Shown: positions 1-6,257 of the stretch, piece by piece | How the letters are laid out: the number at the start of each line of letters is the position of its first letter | How positions within the stretch are numbered: the first letter of the stretch is position 1 | Assembly (NCBI GenBank): GCA_016840025.1 | Contig: JAEOTF010000156.1 | Coordinates: forward strand, 1 to 8,239 | Direction of reading: 5' to 3' | Source of the DNA: Candidatus Hodarchaeota archaeon | Lineage (GTDB): Archaea > Asgardarchaeota > Heimdallarchaeia > Hodarchaeales > YT1-039 | Length of the DNA stretch: 8,239 bases | Made by a program: the position numbers and the translations under genes | Notes under the pieces: model-generated | What the model saw: the letters and a program-made list of their open reading frames with translations, nothing else | Database searches by the model: none | Told to the model about the DNA's origin: nothing

Positions 1-2
1 AA

Positions 3-530
3 GATGTCTTTCGCCAGCTCTATTTGGAAGATGAACTCGGCATTGAAATTGATATCATTGGTATTCTCTATACTTTTCTCATATTACTAAATTCCTTAGG
101 TGCTAAAAATTCTCATAGGATAACCAAAATGTTAGGAAAAAAATTATTCCTCTGGATACAAACAATTGTAACAATTTTCAGTTTAATTTTACTAAGTTAT
201 GCTATTCCTGGAGTAAGCGTTTTAATGATTCTACTTTACGGTTGTTTTCGTTCTACTTTTTATCCATTCTTTTCTAAAACAATAAATGATCAAATCCCTT
301 CAGAAAAACGCGCTACTGTGTTTTCTTTGGAAGGTATGTTACTTACTACTGCCGTATTGTTCATAGAAACTACAGCAGGCTATCTAGCTAATCAAACTTC
401 TATTGCATATACTTATTTATTACTATCTGGATTCTTTCTTCTAATCTGCATTGTTCCTCTCATTTTTTGGAGTAAAATCAATTTTAAAGAAGCTGGAACG
501 GCAACGAACAACGGTACTCGTTCAAACTAA
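3..530 (+). CDS. MFS transporter, C-terminal part (5' end outside window)
   Basis: The frame is open from the first bases of the window, so the gene starts upstream; the TTG at 24 is not its true start. About 175 residues are visible. They hold roughly five hydrophobic membrane segments separated by short polar loops, as expected for helices 8-12 of a 12-helix major facilitator. The loop after the third visible segment reads INDQIPSEKRATVFSLEGML. An IPSEKRAT-type motif at this place is common in drug- and metabolite-efflux MFS proteins. The C-terminus is a short polar cytoplasmic tail ending in TAA. The substrate cannot be told from this half. The gene converges on the DsrE-like gene with about 41 bp between the stop codons. 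Family assignment is secure; the specific role is unknown. Confidence 0.85.
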   Translation, partial: DVFRQLYLEDELGIEIDIIGILYTFLILLNSLGAKNSHRITKMLGKKLFLWIQTIVTIFSLILLSYAIPGVSVLMILLYGCFRSTFYPFFSKTINDQIPSEKRATVFSLEGMLLTTAVLFIETTAGYLANQTSIAYTYLLLSGFFLLICIVPLIFWSKINFKEAGTATNNGTRSN

Positions 531-543
531 GCTGAGTTAGGAC

Positions 544-555
544 TTTTTCGAAAAA
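544..555. terminator. Palindromic T-tract, possible bidirectional terminator
   Basis: TTTTTCGAAAAA is a perfect 12-bp palindrome midway between two convergent stop codons (530 and 572). Read on either strand it gives a run of five T. Archaeal RNA polymerase terminates at T-rich stretches, so this short element could end both transcripts. The stem is short, so a true hairpin terminator is not claimed. Confidence 0.4.
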
Positions 556-571
556 TGAAGGCTAGGTTTTC

Positions 572-919
572 TTAAAAGATAAGAATTTGATATCCATTTT
601 CCATATATCGAGCAATACTCGGATGACCTGATAATTCATTGCACATAGGGAGATTTTGTTGTTCTACCGCTTCAAAAGAGTTCATTTTCTTAGAACAAGC
701 TTGACAAACACAGTCTATTAGATTCTGTTCTTTCATTTCGTCAAAGAGTTTTGCGAAAGGTTTGTTTTCATCTTGGAATTCTTTCACCAATTTTGTCGCA
801 GTTCCTTCAATAATAACCTTTACATCATAATTTTTCTTTTTCATCTCCATAGCATTAAGCATTACATGTGCAAAGCACATCAACTCTCCATTAAATGCAA
901 ATAAAGCTATTTTTGTCAT
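572..919 (-). CDS. DsrE-like family small cytoplasmic protein
   Basis: This 115-residue protein has the fold signature of the DsrE/DsrF-like superfamily: an N-terminal beta strand (KIALFAFNGELMCFAHVMLN), a helix, a second strand (YDVKVIIEG) and a later GHPS segment before the last strand. Members act in sulfur relay (DsrE, TusD) or are uncharacterised soluble proteins. This one belongs to a subgroup I know only as 'DsrE family / cytoplasmic protein'. Cysteines lie at positions 15, 70, 72, 75 and 93; the C-x-C-x2-C cluster at 70-75 is a candidate sulfur-carrying or metal-binding site. The length is normal for the family. The ATG start is supported by GGTGAT five bases upstream. It is divergent from the DUF169 gene, and no dsrF/dsrH or tus partner is visible, so a sulfur-relay role is only suggested. 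Confidence 0.8.
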   Translation of the reverse strand: MTKIALFAFNGELMCFAHVMLNAMEMKKKNYDVKVIIEGTATKLVKEFQDENKPFAKLFDEMKEQNLIDCVCQACSKKMNSFEAVEQQNLPMCNELSGHPSIARYMENGYQILIF

Positions 920-924
920 ATAAT

Positions 925-930
925 ATCACC
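925..930 (-). promoter_or_regulatory. Ribosome binding site (GGTGAT) of the DsrE-like gene
   Basis: On the minus strand the sequence reads GGTGAT, five bases before the ATG at 919. GGTGAT matches the archaeal anti-Shine-Dalgarno end of 16S rRNA. The same hexamer at the same spacing precedes the FG-GAP gene, which supports both starts. Confidence 0.6.
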
Positions 931-975
931 AATAGCTTTAATTTAACTTTGTAATTAAGAGATTTCTCTATCCTT
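931..975. promoter_or_regulatory. Shared divergent promoter region, DsrE-like / DUF169 genes
   Basis: Only 70 bp separate the two divergent start codons, so both promoters must lie here or overlap the genes. The segment is rich in A/T, with TTTAATTTAA around 936-945 and TAATTAAG around 952-959, either of which could act as a TATA box. I cannot assign one box to each direction with confidence. Confidence 0.35.
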
Positions 976-983
976 AAGGAGGT
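976..983 (+). promoter_or_regulatory. Strong Shine-Dalgarno (AAGGAGGT) fixing the DUF169 start
   Basis: AAGGAGGT ends at 983. The in-frame TTG at 984 touches it with no spacer, while the in-frame GTG at 990 lies six bases downstream, the usual distance. The GTG at 990 is therefore the more likely start. Confidence 0.65.
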
Positions 984-989
984 TTGAAT

Positions 990-1721
990 GTGGAAAAATG
1001 GAGAAAAATTGGTCAATCTTTAGAGGAGTTACTTAGGCTCCAAACTTATCCCCTTGCAATAAAATTTGTACAAGACGAATCTGAATTTCCAGAAAAAACC
1101 CGTCGACCTGAGCAAAAAATCGCTGTTTGCCAAGCTTTAACTATCAGCAGAAGATGGGGTTGGACAATGGGAATAACAGAGAACGATAGTGGTTGCCCAG
1201 GAGCTAGCTTAACCTATGGTTGGACTAAGCTTATCGATGAAGAAACATTAGCTCAGTTCTTCTTAGCAGCTGGTTACGCTTCTGATGAGATTGGCGTTCA
1301 AACATTTATGGAAAATATAGATCGGCTACCATCAGGTAAGTATAGAGGAATAATAGCATCTCCACTAACCCGGACAAGAATTATACCCGATATTATTTTG
1401 GTATATGGCAATCCTGCCCAAATAATGCGCCTTATTCAAGGAGCGATGTACAAAGAAGGAAAAACACTCGCTAATAATCTCAGCGGGATAATGGCATCTT
1501 GTACTAGCGGAATCATCCAAACCTTCAATACAGGTGAGTATCAAGTCATTGTGCCAGGAAATGGGGATCGTGTCTTTGCTATGACTTATGATGACGAAAT
1601 GCTATTTACAATACCTGCAGAAAAAGCAGAAGATGTCATTAATGGAATGAAAGCACAGCGGTTTGCTAAATATCCTATTCCAGTGAATCTTCCAATGCCA
1701 CCACCTTTCCCAGGGCTTTGA
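990..1721 (+). CDS. DUF169 family protein
   Basis: This 243-residue protein matches the DUF169 family (COG2043), which is common in anaerobic archaea and bacteria and has no settled function. Family hallmarks seen are the N-terminal LRLQTYPLAIKF segment, three conserved-looking cysteines in AVCQA (Cys47), SGCPGA (Cys69) and ASCTSGI (Cys171), and a central LIDEETLAQFFLAAGY helix. The pattern could bind a metal or redox cofactor, but that is inference. There is no signal peptide or membrane helix, so it should be cytosolic. The C-terminus is proline-rich (LPMPPPFPGL), also usual for the family. I chose the GTG start from the spacing of the strong AAGGAGGT site; a TTG six bases earlier would add two residues. 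It is divergent from the DsrE-like gene. Confidence 0.82.
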   Translation: MEKWRKIGQSLEELLRLQTYPLAIKFVQDESEFPEKTRRPEQKIAVCQALTISRRWGWTMGITENDSGCPGASLTYGWTKLIDEETLAQFFLAAGYASDEIGVQTFMENIDRLPSGKYRGIIASPLTRTRIIPDIILVYGNPAQIMRLIQGAMYKEGKTLANNLSGIMASCTSGIIQTFNTGEYQVIVPGNGDRVFAMTYDDEMLFTIPAEKAEDVINGMKAQRFAKYPIPVNLPMPPPFPGL

Positions 1722-1854
1722 TTCCCCTAAATAGTCTGATTTACTAAATGATTGTACGTTTAACTAAATAGATTTCCTCCATCCTCAATTTTTCCATCCT
1801 GCCTAATAATAGAGTACTTAATTCTTTTGAAAGTAGGAGTAGCTTTATTGATCC
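1722..1854. other. Intergenic region with pyrimidine-rich direct repeat
   Basis: This 133-bp gap holds a T5 run at 1789-1793 that could terminate the DUF169 transcript. TCCATCCT occurs twice (1778-1785 and 1793-1800) in a pyrimidine-rich strip, and ACTAAAT occurs twice (1743-1749 and 1763-1769). TAATAATA at 1804-1811 is a weak TATA candidate for the PAS gene, and GGAG at 1836-1839 is a distant Shine-Dalgarno candidate. No small gene was found. Confidence 0.3.
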
Positions 1855-3567
1855 ATGTTAAATTCACCTACCACAGAATCCAAACAAGATGAGGGACGGA
1901 ATTCGGAAGAAATTATGATTGATGTCATGCAATTACTTGCAGAATCATCCTTGATTGGATTAGGAATCTTTCAAGATAACCAATTAAAATACGTAAATAG
2001 TATATTTGGACAAATATGTGGCTATCCTAGAGAAGAAGTGCAAAATTGGATCACAGAGGAGTTTTTAAACTGTTTCCACCCCGCAGATCGTCCATTTATC
2101 AATCAACAATTACAGAAAAAAGAATTTGATGGCCAAAAATGCCAAAATCAACGATTCAGGCTTCGTATAATAACAAAAGAAAACAATATCAAAAGAATAG
2201 CAATGTTATTGTGTGCAATCCCCTTTAAGGGAAAGCCTGCCTCTCTCATAACTGTTACTGAGACAACTGATCTTAAGGAAGCAGAAGGAGTACTCCGTGA
2301 CTCAATCGCACATCATCAAATCCTGGAAAAGATGGACACAGGTGTTTTCTTAGAAGATTCCTATGGTATTATCTCTTTTGTTAATCCAAAAACAACAGAA
2401 TTATTGGAATATGATGAGAGAGAACTGCTAGGACAACACGAAAGCATTGTTGTAGCTCCTGAAGAATTAGAAAAAGTAAGAAAAGAGACTGCAAAGAGAG
2501 TGCAGGGTGTGAGTAGCAGTTATGAGACAATTTTCATAACAAAATCTGGAAAACGAATTGAAGTCGGTATTAGTGCCACACCCCTCTTCAATGATTCGGG
2601 AGTCTTTCAAGGAATCTTATCTGTATTTAACGACATTAAAAAACCAAAACTAAAGGAAGAAGAAACGCAAAAACTTGTTAATCTTCTTCAACAACTTAAA
2701 TTATTTTTAACCCAACAACTTGAAAGCACAAAAAAGGCTTTACAAGACAGTGAAAAGAAATTTGACTCAATTACTCAGTCTGCAATCGATGCAATTGTTT
2801 CTTTCGATAGTTATGGTAAAATAATTTCTTGGAATAAAGGTGCACAAGCTATTTTTGGATATAATGATGAAGAAATTCTAAACAGTCCAATTACAAAACT
2901 TATGCCTATACAAATACCAGATGAGTCAAATTCTAAACAGAATAACAACTCAGCTTCTGGCGTGAATCTGACAAAAACTATGGAATTTATTGACAAAACA
3001 ATTGAATTTCTAGGAATTAGAAAAGATGGGAGTATTTTTCCAACCGAAATATCTCTAGCTACTTGGAAAGCAAAAAAGAAAGAGCATTACACCGCAATTA
3101 TCCGTGATATTACAAAGCGGAAACAAATGGAGCATGCACTTCGTGAAAGTGAGCAAAAATACCGGATAATCGCTGAAAATTCATTTGTAGGATTAGCAAT
3201 TATCCAACAAGATCAATTAGTGTACGTTAACAAAGCAGTCGCTCAGATACTCTGCACTTCACGGGAAGAAATGTTGAAATGGCGTGCAAGGGATTTTCTA
3301 ACCAACGTTCATCCTAGTGAACTCTCATTTGCTAAAGAGCAGCTAGCTAATGTTAAAAATGGTATGAAAGAAAGGCTGTTCCCTCGTTTTCAACTTCGGT
3401 TAGTCTTGCCATTAAATAAATTGAGACTGGTTGATATATCTTTAAATCTCATCAACTATCAAAACGATCCCGCTATTCAAGTAACAATGGTCGATATTAC
3501 AGATTATTTGAGAAAAAAAGAAATTCTAGCAGAGGAAAATGAAGTCTCACTCTGTACCGAGGATTAG
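1855..3567 (+). CDS. Multi-PAS sensor protein (four PAS domains, no output domain)
   Basis: The 570-residue soluble protein is built from four PAS domains at roughly residues 22-138, 155-262, 301-422 and 430-552. A charged, probably coiled-coil linker (264-305) lies between the second and third. PAS hallmarks include YVNSIFGQICGYPREE, ISFVNPKTTELLEY, IISWNKGAQAIFGYNDEE and the PAS-to-PAS linker RDITKRKQMEHALRESEQKY. The first and fourth domains resemble each other more than the middle two, sharing GLxIxQxxQLxYVN, a FLxxxHP segment and RFxLR, which suggests internal duplication. No histidine kinase, GGDEF, HTH or methyl-accepting domain follows; the protein ends a few residues after PAS4. It has no membrane segment. 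It may sense a small ligand or redox state and act through a partner protein. The ATG at 1855 follows a stop by one codon and its Shine-Dalgarno is weak, so Met21 (1915) is an alternative start. Confidence 0.85.
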   Translation: MLNSPTTESKQDEGRNSEEIMIDVMQLLAESSLIGLGIFQDNQLKYVNSIFGQICGYPREEVQNWITEEFLNCFHPADRPFINQQLQKKEFDGQKCQNQRFRLRIITKENNIKRIAMLLCAIPFKGKPASLITVTETTDLKEAEGVLRDSIAHHQILEKMDTGVFLEDSYGIISFVNPKTTELLEYDERELLGQHESIVVAPEELEKVRKETAKRVQGVSSSYETIFITKSGKRIEVGISATPLFNDSGVFQGILSVFNDIKKPKLKEEETQKLVNLLQQLKLFLTQQLESTKKALQDSEKKFDSITQSAIDAIVSFDSYGKIISWNKGAQAIFGYNDEEILNSPITKLMPIQIPDESNSKQNNNSASGVNLTKTMEFIDKTIEFLGIRKDGSIFPTEISLATWKAKKKEHYTAIIRDITKRKQMEHALRESEQKYRIIAENSFVGLAIIQQDQLVYVNKAVAQILCTSREEMLKWRARDFLTNVHPSELSFAKEQLANVKNGMKERLFPRFQLRLVLPLNKLRLVDISLNLINYQNDPAIQVTMVDITDYLRKKEILAEENEVSLCTED

Positions 3568-3621
3568 AATACCATTACACATTTAAAAAACAAGTTTCTC
3601 CCATTAAAACCACATTCATAA

Positions 3622-3627
3622 TTTTTT
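3622..3627 (+). terminator. T6 tract after the PAS gene
   Basis: A run of six T lies 55 bases after the PAS stop codon, in an A/T-rich context with no strong hairpin. This is the simple form of archaeal intrinsic terminator. It is the best candidate end for the PAS transcript before the convergent ACT gene. Confidence 0.35.
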
Positions 3628-3690
3628 GTGTAGTTATAGAAAACTTCACAAGAAAGCTCATTAGCGGTTAGAATGGAGATTAGAATGTGA

Positions 3691-3700
3691 AGAATATTCT
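3691..3700. repeat. Perfect 10-bp palindrome AGAATATTCT
   Basis: AGAATATTCT is its own reverse complement and lies in the 209-bp gap between the convergent PAS and ACT genes. The rest of this gap shows no gene. The palindrome could be a protein-binding half-site pair, but being in a convergent gap it is not next to any promoter, so chance is likely. Confidence 0.25.
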
Positions 3701-3776
3701 AAGAGCATGGAATATCGGTCATGACTCCTTTTCAAACTGGGAGAAATGTTAAAATTCATAATTATATCCTTTTAGA

Positions 3777-4145
3777 TTATTTCATAGCACTGCGAGCTTT
3801 ATCAAGATCATCAGCTTCCAAGACTACACGAGTGTTAGTAGCAAGGTAGGTATGCCCTAAATTAACACCAGCATTGGCTATTTTGCGAACAGTTCTACCT
3901 AGTTCTCCAGGTTGATCTTCAAGCTCTATAATAAGGACTTCTTGTTCTCCAACTACTTCAATACCTGCCTTTTCTAGCACACGTCGAGCTTCAGATGCAT
4001 CTTCTACCAAAAAATGAGCTATCGATTTTCCCTCACAAGGAAATCCACAGTGCCCTTCAATGCTAATGTTAGCTTTACCTAGGGCCTCACATATATCTGC
4101 GAATGTACCAGGTCGATCTTCTACAATTACTGTCAAATCTTTCAC
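3777..4145 (-). CDS. Tandem ACT-domain amino-acid-binding regulatory protein
   Basis: The 122-residue protein is two ACT domains and nothing else. Each opens with the ligand-loop signature: VEDRPGTFADI (residues 8-18) and LEDQPGELGRTV (75-86). ACT domains bind small ligands, often amino acids, at dimer interfaces. Stand-alone pairs like this usually regulate an enzyme or act as sensors in the cytosol. Between strand and helix of the first domain is GHCGFPCEGK with Cys33 and Cys37. From memory, a GxCGFPCEG segment recurs in homologues of this small family in bacteria, so it is a real family feature and not noise. The C-terminal TYLATNTRVVLEADDLDKA is also typical. The start is GTG, with AGGAGG nine bases upstream. 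No biosynthetic gene is adjacent, so the ligand is unknown. Confidence 0.85.
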   Translation of the reverse strand: MKDLTVIVEDRPGTFADICEALGKANISIEGHCGFPCEGKSIAHFLVEDASEARRVLEKAGIEVVGEQEVLIIELEDQPGELGRTVRKIANAGVNLGHTYLATNTRVVLEADDLDKARSAMK

Positions 4146-4154
4146 AAGAATATT

Positions 4155-4160
4155 CCTCCT
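4155..4160 (-). promoter_or_regulatory. Ribosome binding site (AGGAGG) of the ACT gene
   Basis: On the minus strand AGGAGG lies nine bases before the GTG start at 4145, and no ATG, GTG or TTG occurs in frame between them. This supports GTG as the start. A weak TATA-like AATTAATATGG lies about 25-35 bases further upstream (around 4184-4197). Confidence 0.55.
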
Positions 4161-4241
4161 AAAGGTCGTCTACCAATATTCTCTTCCATATTAATTTGCT
4201 ATTCTTTTCAAAAGAGATACTGGTTTAAGATCTTAATTATA

Positions 4242-4281
4242 GTTTTCAAGATTTTGATTGGTGTTTTCAACTCTTGATTGG
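4242..4281. repeat. Two-copy tandem repeat upstream of the ACT gene
   Basis: GTTTTCAAGATTTTGATTGG (4242-4261) is followed after one base by GTTTTCAACTCTTGATTGG (4263-4281). The two units share the outer GTTTTCAA and TTGATTGG blocks exactly and differ only in the three or four bases between. They lie between the FG-GAP stop codon and the ACT promoter region, about two helical turns apart, as a pair of binding sites for a regulator would be. Confidence 0.55.
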
Positions 4282-4294
4282 AAACGTGGAAAAC

Positions 4295-5995
4295 CTATGG
4301 GGGCTTTTTATACCCACGAATTAGTATAATTATTACAAATCCTAAGGTTAAACTAATAGGATTCATGAAAAATGATCCATCACCATTCTCCGTTGTAGTT
4401 GAAGTTGTAGTTGTGGTTGTAACGGGCTCCATTATAGATGTATTAAGTATTAAGTAGATCTTACCCGCTTTCGTTCCACCTTCACCGTTGTGTATTGCAC
4501 TAATAGTAAAATCCGAAAGACCATCGTTGTTAACATCTCCAACTCCTGCAGCATGTCCACCAAAAGTATCTCCTTTATTCTCGCCAATATATGAATAATC
4601 AGCCTCTGTGAGAGAAAGATCCATGCTCCATTGGTTCGTTTGTCGTCCTAAGATAATATAGACTTGTCCTTCGTTGTCAGTCTTAAATACATCAACTGCT
4701 CCTATTATAAAATCGTCATAATCATCATTATTTATATCCCCTAGACCTGCGACTGACCATCCTGCCCAATCGCCTGCATTATTTCCTAGGAATGATGCAT
4801 TGGCTGGTAATGTAGACGTTTTTAGTGTCCATTGATTTGTTGGTCGTCCTAAGAATAGGTAGGTTTGTCCAGCATCAGTTCCTGCTTCATCATCCATATA
4901 ACCGCCGACTACGAAATCATCATAGCCATCATTATTCACATCACCGACACCCGAGATCCAATCATCAGAAGGACGTGCCAATGGCCACCATTCCTCAAAA
5001 CGAAATGAGGTATTAGCCTCAGAAATCGGGCGGTCCATCTCCCAAAGATCAGTTGCTCTTCCAAATATAAGAAAAACATGCCTAAAGTTTTTTTCTTGTG
5101 GTGTTAGAGGATCAGTTGCTGTTAGAGCCCCTATGAGAAAATCATCATAATTATCATTATTCACATCACCGATCCCTGCAGCGTCAAAACCAAGCTGCCA
5201 TGCAGTTATATTCCCGATGTAGGATGCATTAGCTACTTGGTTGAGTAATACATCCTTAGTCCATTGATTGGTCGGACGCCCTAGGATCAGGTATACTTGT
5301 CCAGTAAAGGGACCTCCCTCGTCATTCCACTCACCACTTATTAGAAGGTCGTTATAGCCATCATTATTTACATCGCCGACTCCATAAATTCCATGCCCTG
5401 AAGAATCATCTTTTCCTTCACCTATGAAAGAAGCATTAGCTTGTGCGATGGATATGTCTGTTCGCCAGTTTTTTGTGGACCCCCCAAAAAATAGGTACGT
5501 TTTACCCGTACCGTTGTTATATCCTGTAGCACTTATCGCAAAATCATCAAAATCATCTCCATTAACATCTCCAGCTCTCGCAATCCAACGTCCTGCCTTA
5601 TCCCCCGGAAATTCACCGATAAAAGACGCATTAGCATTGGAAAGGTCAAGATTCGTCCATTTGGAATCATGACGTCCTAGTATAAGATATGCTTTCCCAG
5701 TTCCTCCCTCTTCTTGGGTGGCCCCAATAACAAAATCATCATAGTTGTCATTATTAATGTCACCTACGCTATAAACATGAAGACCTGCCCAATCACCAGC
5801 ACTTTCCCCCACAAACGCATAGCCTTGTCCTGCAGACATAACGTCCTCAATAAGGATCTTTTGATTATCGAGGAGAGGAGAGCCTTCAAGGAAAACTACT
5901 TTAGAATAAGTTGAGAAAAGAAATATTACAAATATACAAATAAACAGAACCAAATGCGATTTATCACTAAATCTACTCTTCTCACCATATGTCAT
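4295..5995 (-). CDS. Secreted, membrane-anchored FG-GAP beta-propeller protein
   Basis: The 566-residue surface protein has an N-terminal hydrophobic signal or anchor (about residues 14-29), a propeller body, a threonine stalk (TTTTTTSTTT, 526-535) and a C-terminal membrane helix (about 545-560) followed by RGYKKPP. The body contains seven repeats, each with a calcium-loop motif of the GDxNxDxxxD type starting at Asp79, 143, 208, 277, 352, 420 and 487. Spacing is 64-75 residues, a complete seven-bladed integrin-alpha-like propeller. The phrase LGRPTNQW recurs between blades. N-x-S/T sequons sit at the same place in five blades (Asn122, 187, 256, 328, 399), so the protein is probably N-glycosylated. 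Such proteins usually bind ligands or partners outside the cell; its partner is unknown. The ATG is preceded by GGTGAT five bases upstream. Confidence 0.9.
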   Translation of the reverse strand: MTYGEKSRFSDKSHLVLFICIFVIFLFSTYSKVVFLEGSPLLDNQKILIEDVMSAGQGYAFVGESAGDWAGLHVYSVGDINNDNYDDFVIGATQEEGGTGKAYLILGRHDSKWTNLDLSNANASFIGEFPGDKAGRWIARAGDVNGDDFDDFAISATGYNNGTGKTYLFFGGSTKNWRTDISIAQANASFIGEGKDDSSGHGIYGVGDVNNDGYNDLLISGEWNDEGGPFTGQVYLILGRPTNQWTKDVLLNQVANASYIGNITAWQLGFDAAGIGDVNNDNYDDFLIGALTATDPLTPQEKNFRHVFLIFGRATDLWEMDRPISEANTSFRFEEWWPLARPSDDWISGVGDVNNDGYDDFVVGGYMDDEAGTDAGQTYLFLGRPTNQWTLKTSTLPANASFLGNNAGDWAGWSVAGLGDINNDDYDDFIIGAVDVFKTDNEGQVYIILGRQTNQWSMDLSLTEADYSYIGENKGDTFGGHAAGVGDVNNDGLSDFTISAIHNGEGGTKAGKIYLILNTSIMEPVTTTTTTSTTTENGDGSFFMNPISLTLGFVIIILIRGYKKPP

Positions 5996-6000
5996 TTCTA

Positions 6001-6006
6001 ATCACC
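6001..6006 (-). promoter_or_regulatory. Ribosome binding site (GGTGAT) of the FG-GAP gene
   Basis: On the minus strand GGTGAT ends five bases before the ATG at 5995, the same motif and spacing as for the DsrE-like gene. This fixes the start just ahead of the signal sequence. Confidence 0.6.
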
Positions 6007-6052
6007 CTACAACCGAAAGAGATCATTCACTCACACAGTTATTTTTGAGTTA

Positions 6053-6060
6053 TGATATAA
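6053..6060 (-). promoter_or_regulatory. TATA-like element of the FG-GAP gene
   Basis: On the minus strand TTATATCA lies about 60 bases upstream of the FG-GAP start codon. An archaeal promoter with this box would start transcription near 6030, leaving a leader of about 35 bases that includes the GGTGAT site. The upstream GAAGTG is only a weak BRE match. Confidence 0.4.
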
Positions 6061-6077
6061 CACTTCCTGATTTTGAG

Positions 6078-6094
6078 TAGAAACTCTAGAAACT
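6078..6094. repeat. Short tandem repeat TAGAAACT x2
   Basis: TAGAAACT occurs at 6078-6085 and again at 6087-6094, a nine-base period. It lies about 20 bases upstream of the FG-GAP TATA-like box, a position where an activator or repressor could bind. It is short enough to be chance. Confidence 0.3.
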
Positions 6095-6257
6095 ATGACT
6101 ATCAGTTAAAAAATGGAAAAATATCAATTCTGATCATAACAGATTGTAACCAAAACTAGTAAGGCAATGAAAGGAATAGATTAGTGAATGGGGAAGAAAG
6201 GCGAAGCGTTGAGGAATTAACGTCAATCAAAAAAACCTACTAGCAATTATTTATTTA

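Larger units (their letters stand above)
5996..6257. other. Divergent intergenic region, FG-GAP / dehydrogenase genes
   Basis: This 262-bp gap carries the FG-GAP ribosome binding site, TATA-like box and TAGAAACT repeat on its left side. On the right the AT-rich TTATTTATTTA (6247-6257) is a TATA candidate for the dehydrogenase. It would place the transcript start near 6280, downstream of the TTG at 6258. A short open frame runs 6163-6243 (GTG at 6184) with a protein-like composition, but it is too short to call a gene. If the dehydrogenase starts at 6372, the non-coding region extends to there. Confidence 0.35.

Noticed and set aside
1778..1800. TCCATCCT direct repeat downstream of the DUF169 gene
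   Set aside because: Only eight bases in a low-complexity pyrimidine strip with no clear link to a promoter; kept only as part of the intergenic description.
2811..2996. Open frame of 61 codons on the minus strand inside the PAS gene
   Set aside because: It lies wholly antisense to a well-supported PAS domain, has no ribosome binding site and no recognisable protein feature.
2800..3567. Hidden histidine kinase or other output domain at the end of the PAS protein
   Set aside because: No H-box, N-box or G-box motif is present; residues 430-552 form a PAS domain and the protein ends about 18 residues later.
3568..3776. Possible small gene or RNA in the gap between the PAS and ACT genes
   Set aside because: Frames starting at ATG here stop within a few codons and no stable structured RNA pattern was seen.
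4500..5850. DNA repeats in the FG-GAP gene as a possible CRISPR array or mobile repeat
   Set aside because: The repeats are imperfect, spaced 190-225 bp and in frame, so they are the coding sequence of the propeller blades.
4825..5914. Three open frames on the plus strand opposite the FG-GAP gene (4825-5016, 5424-5672, 5714-5914)
   Set aside because: They mirror the repeated propeller codons; the histidine-rich product of the first is the complement of the Asp/Asn calcium loops. No start signals.
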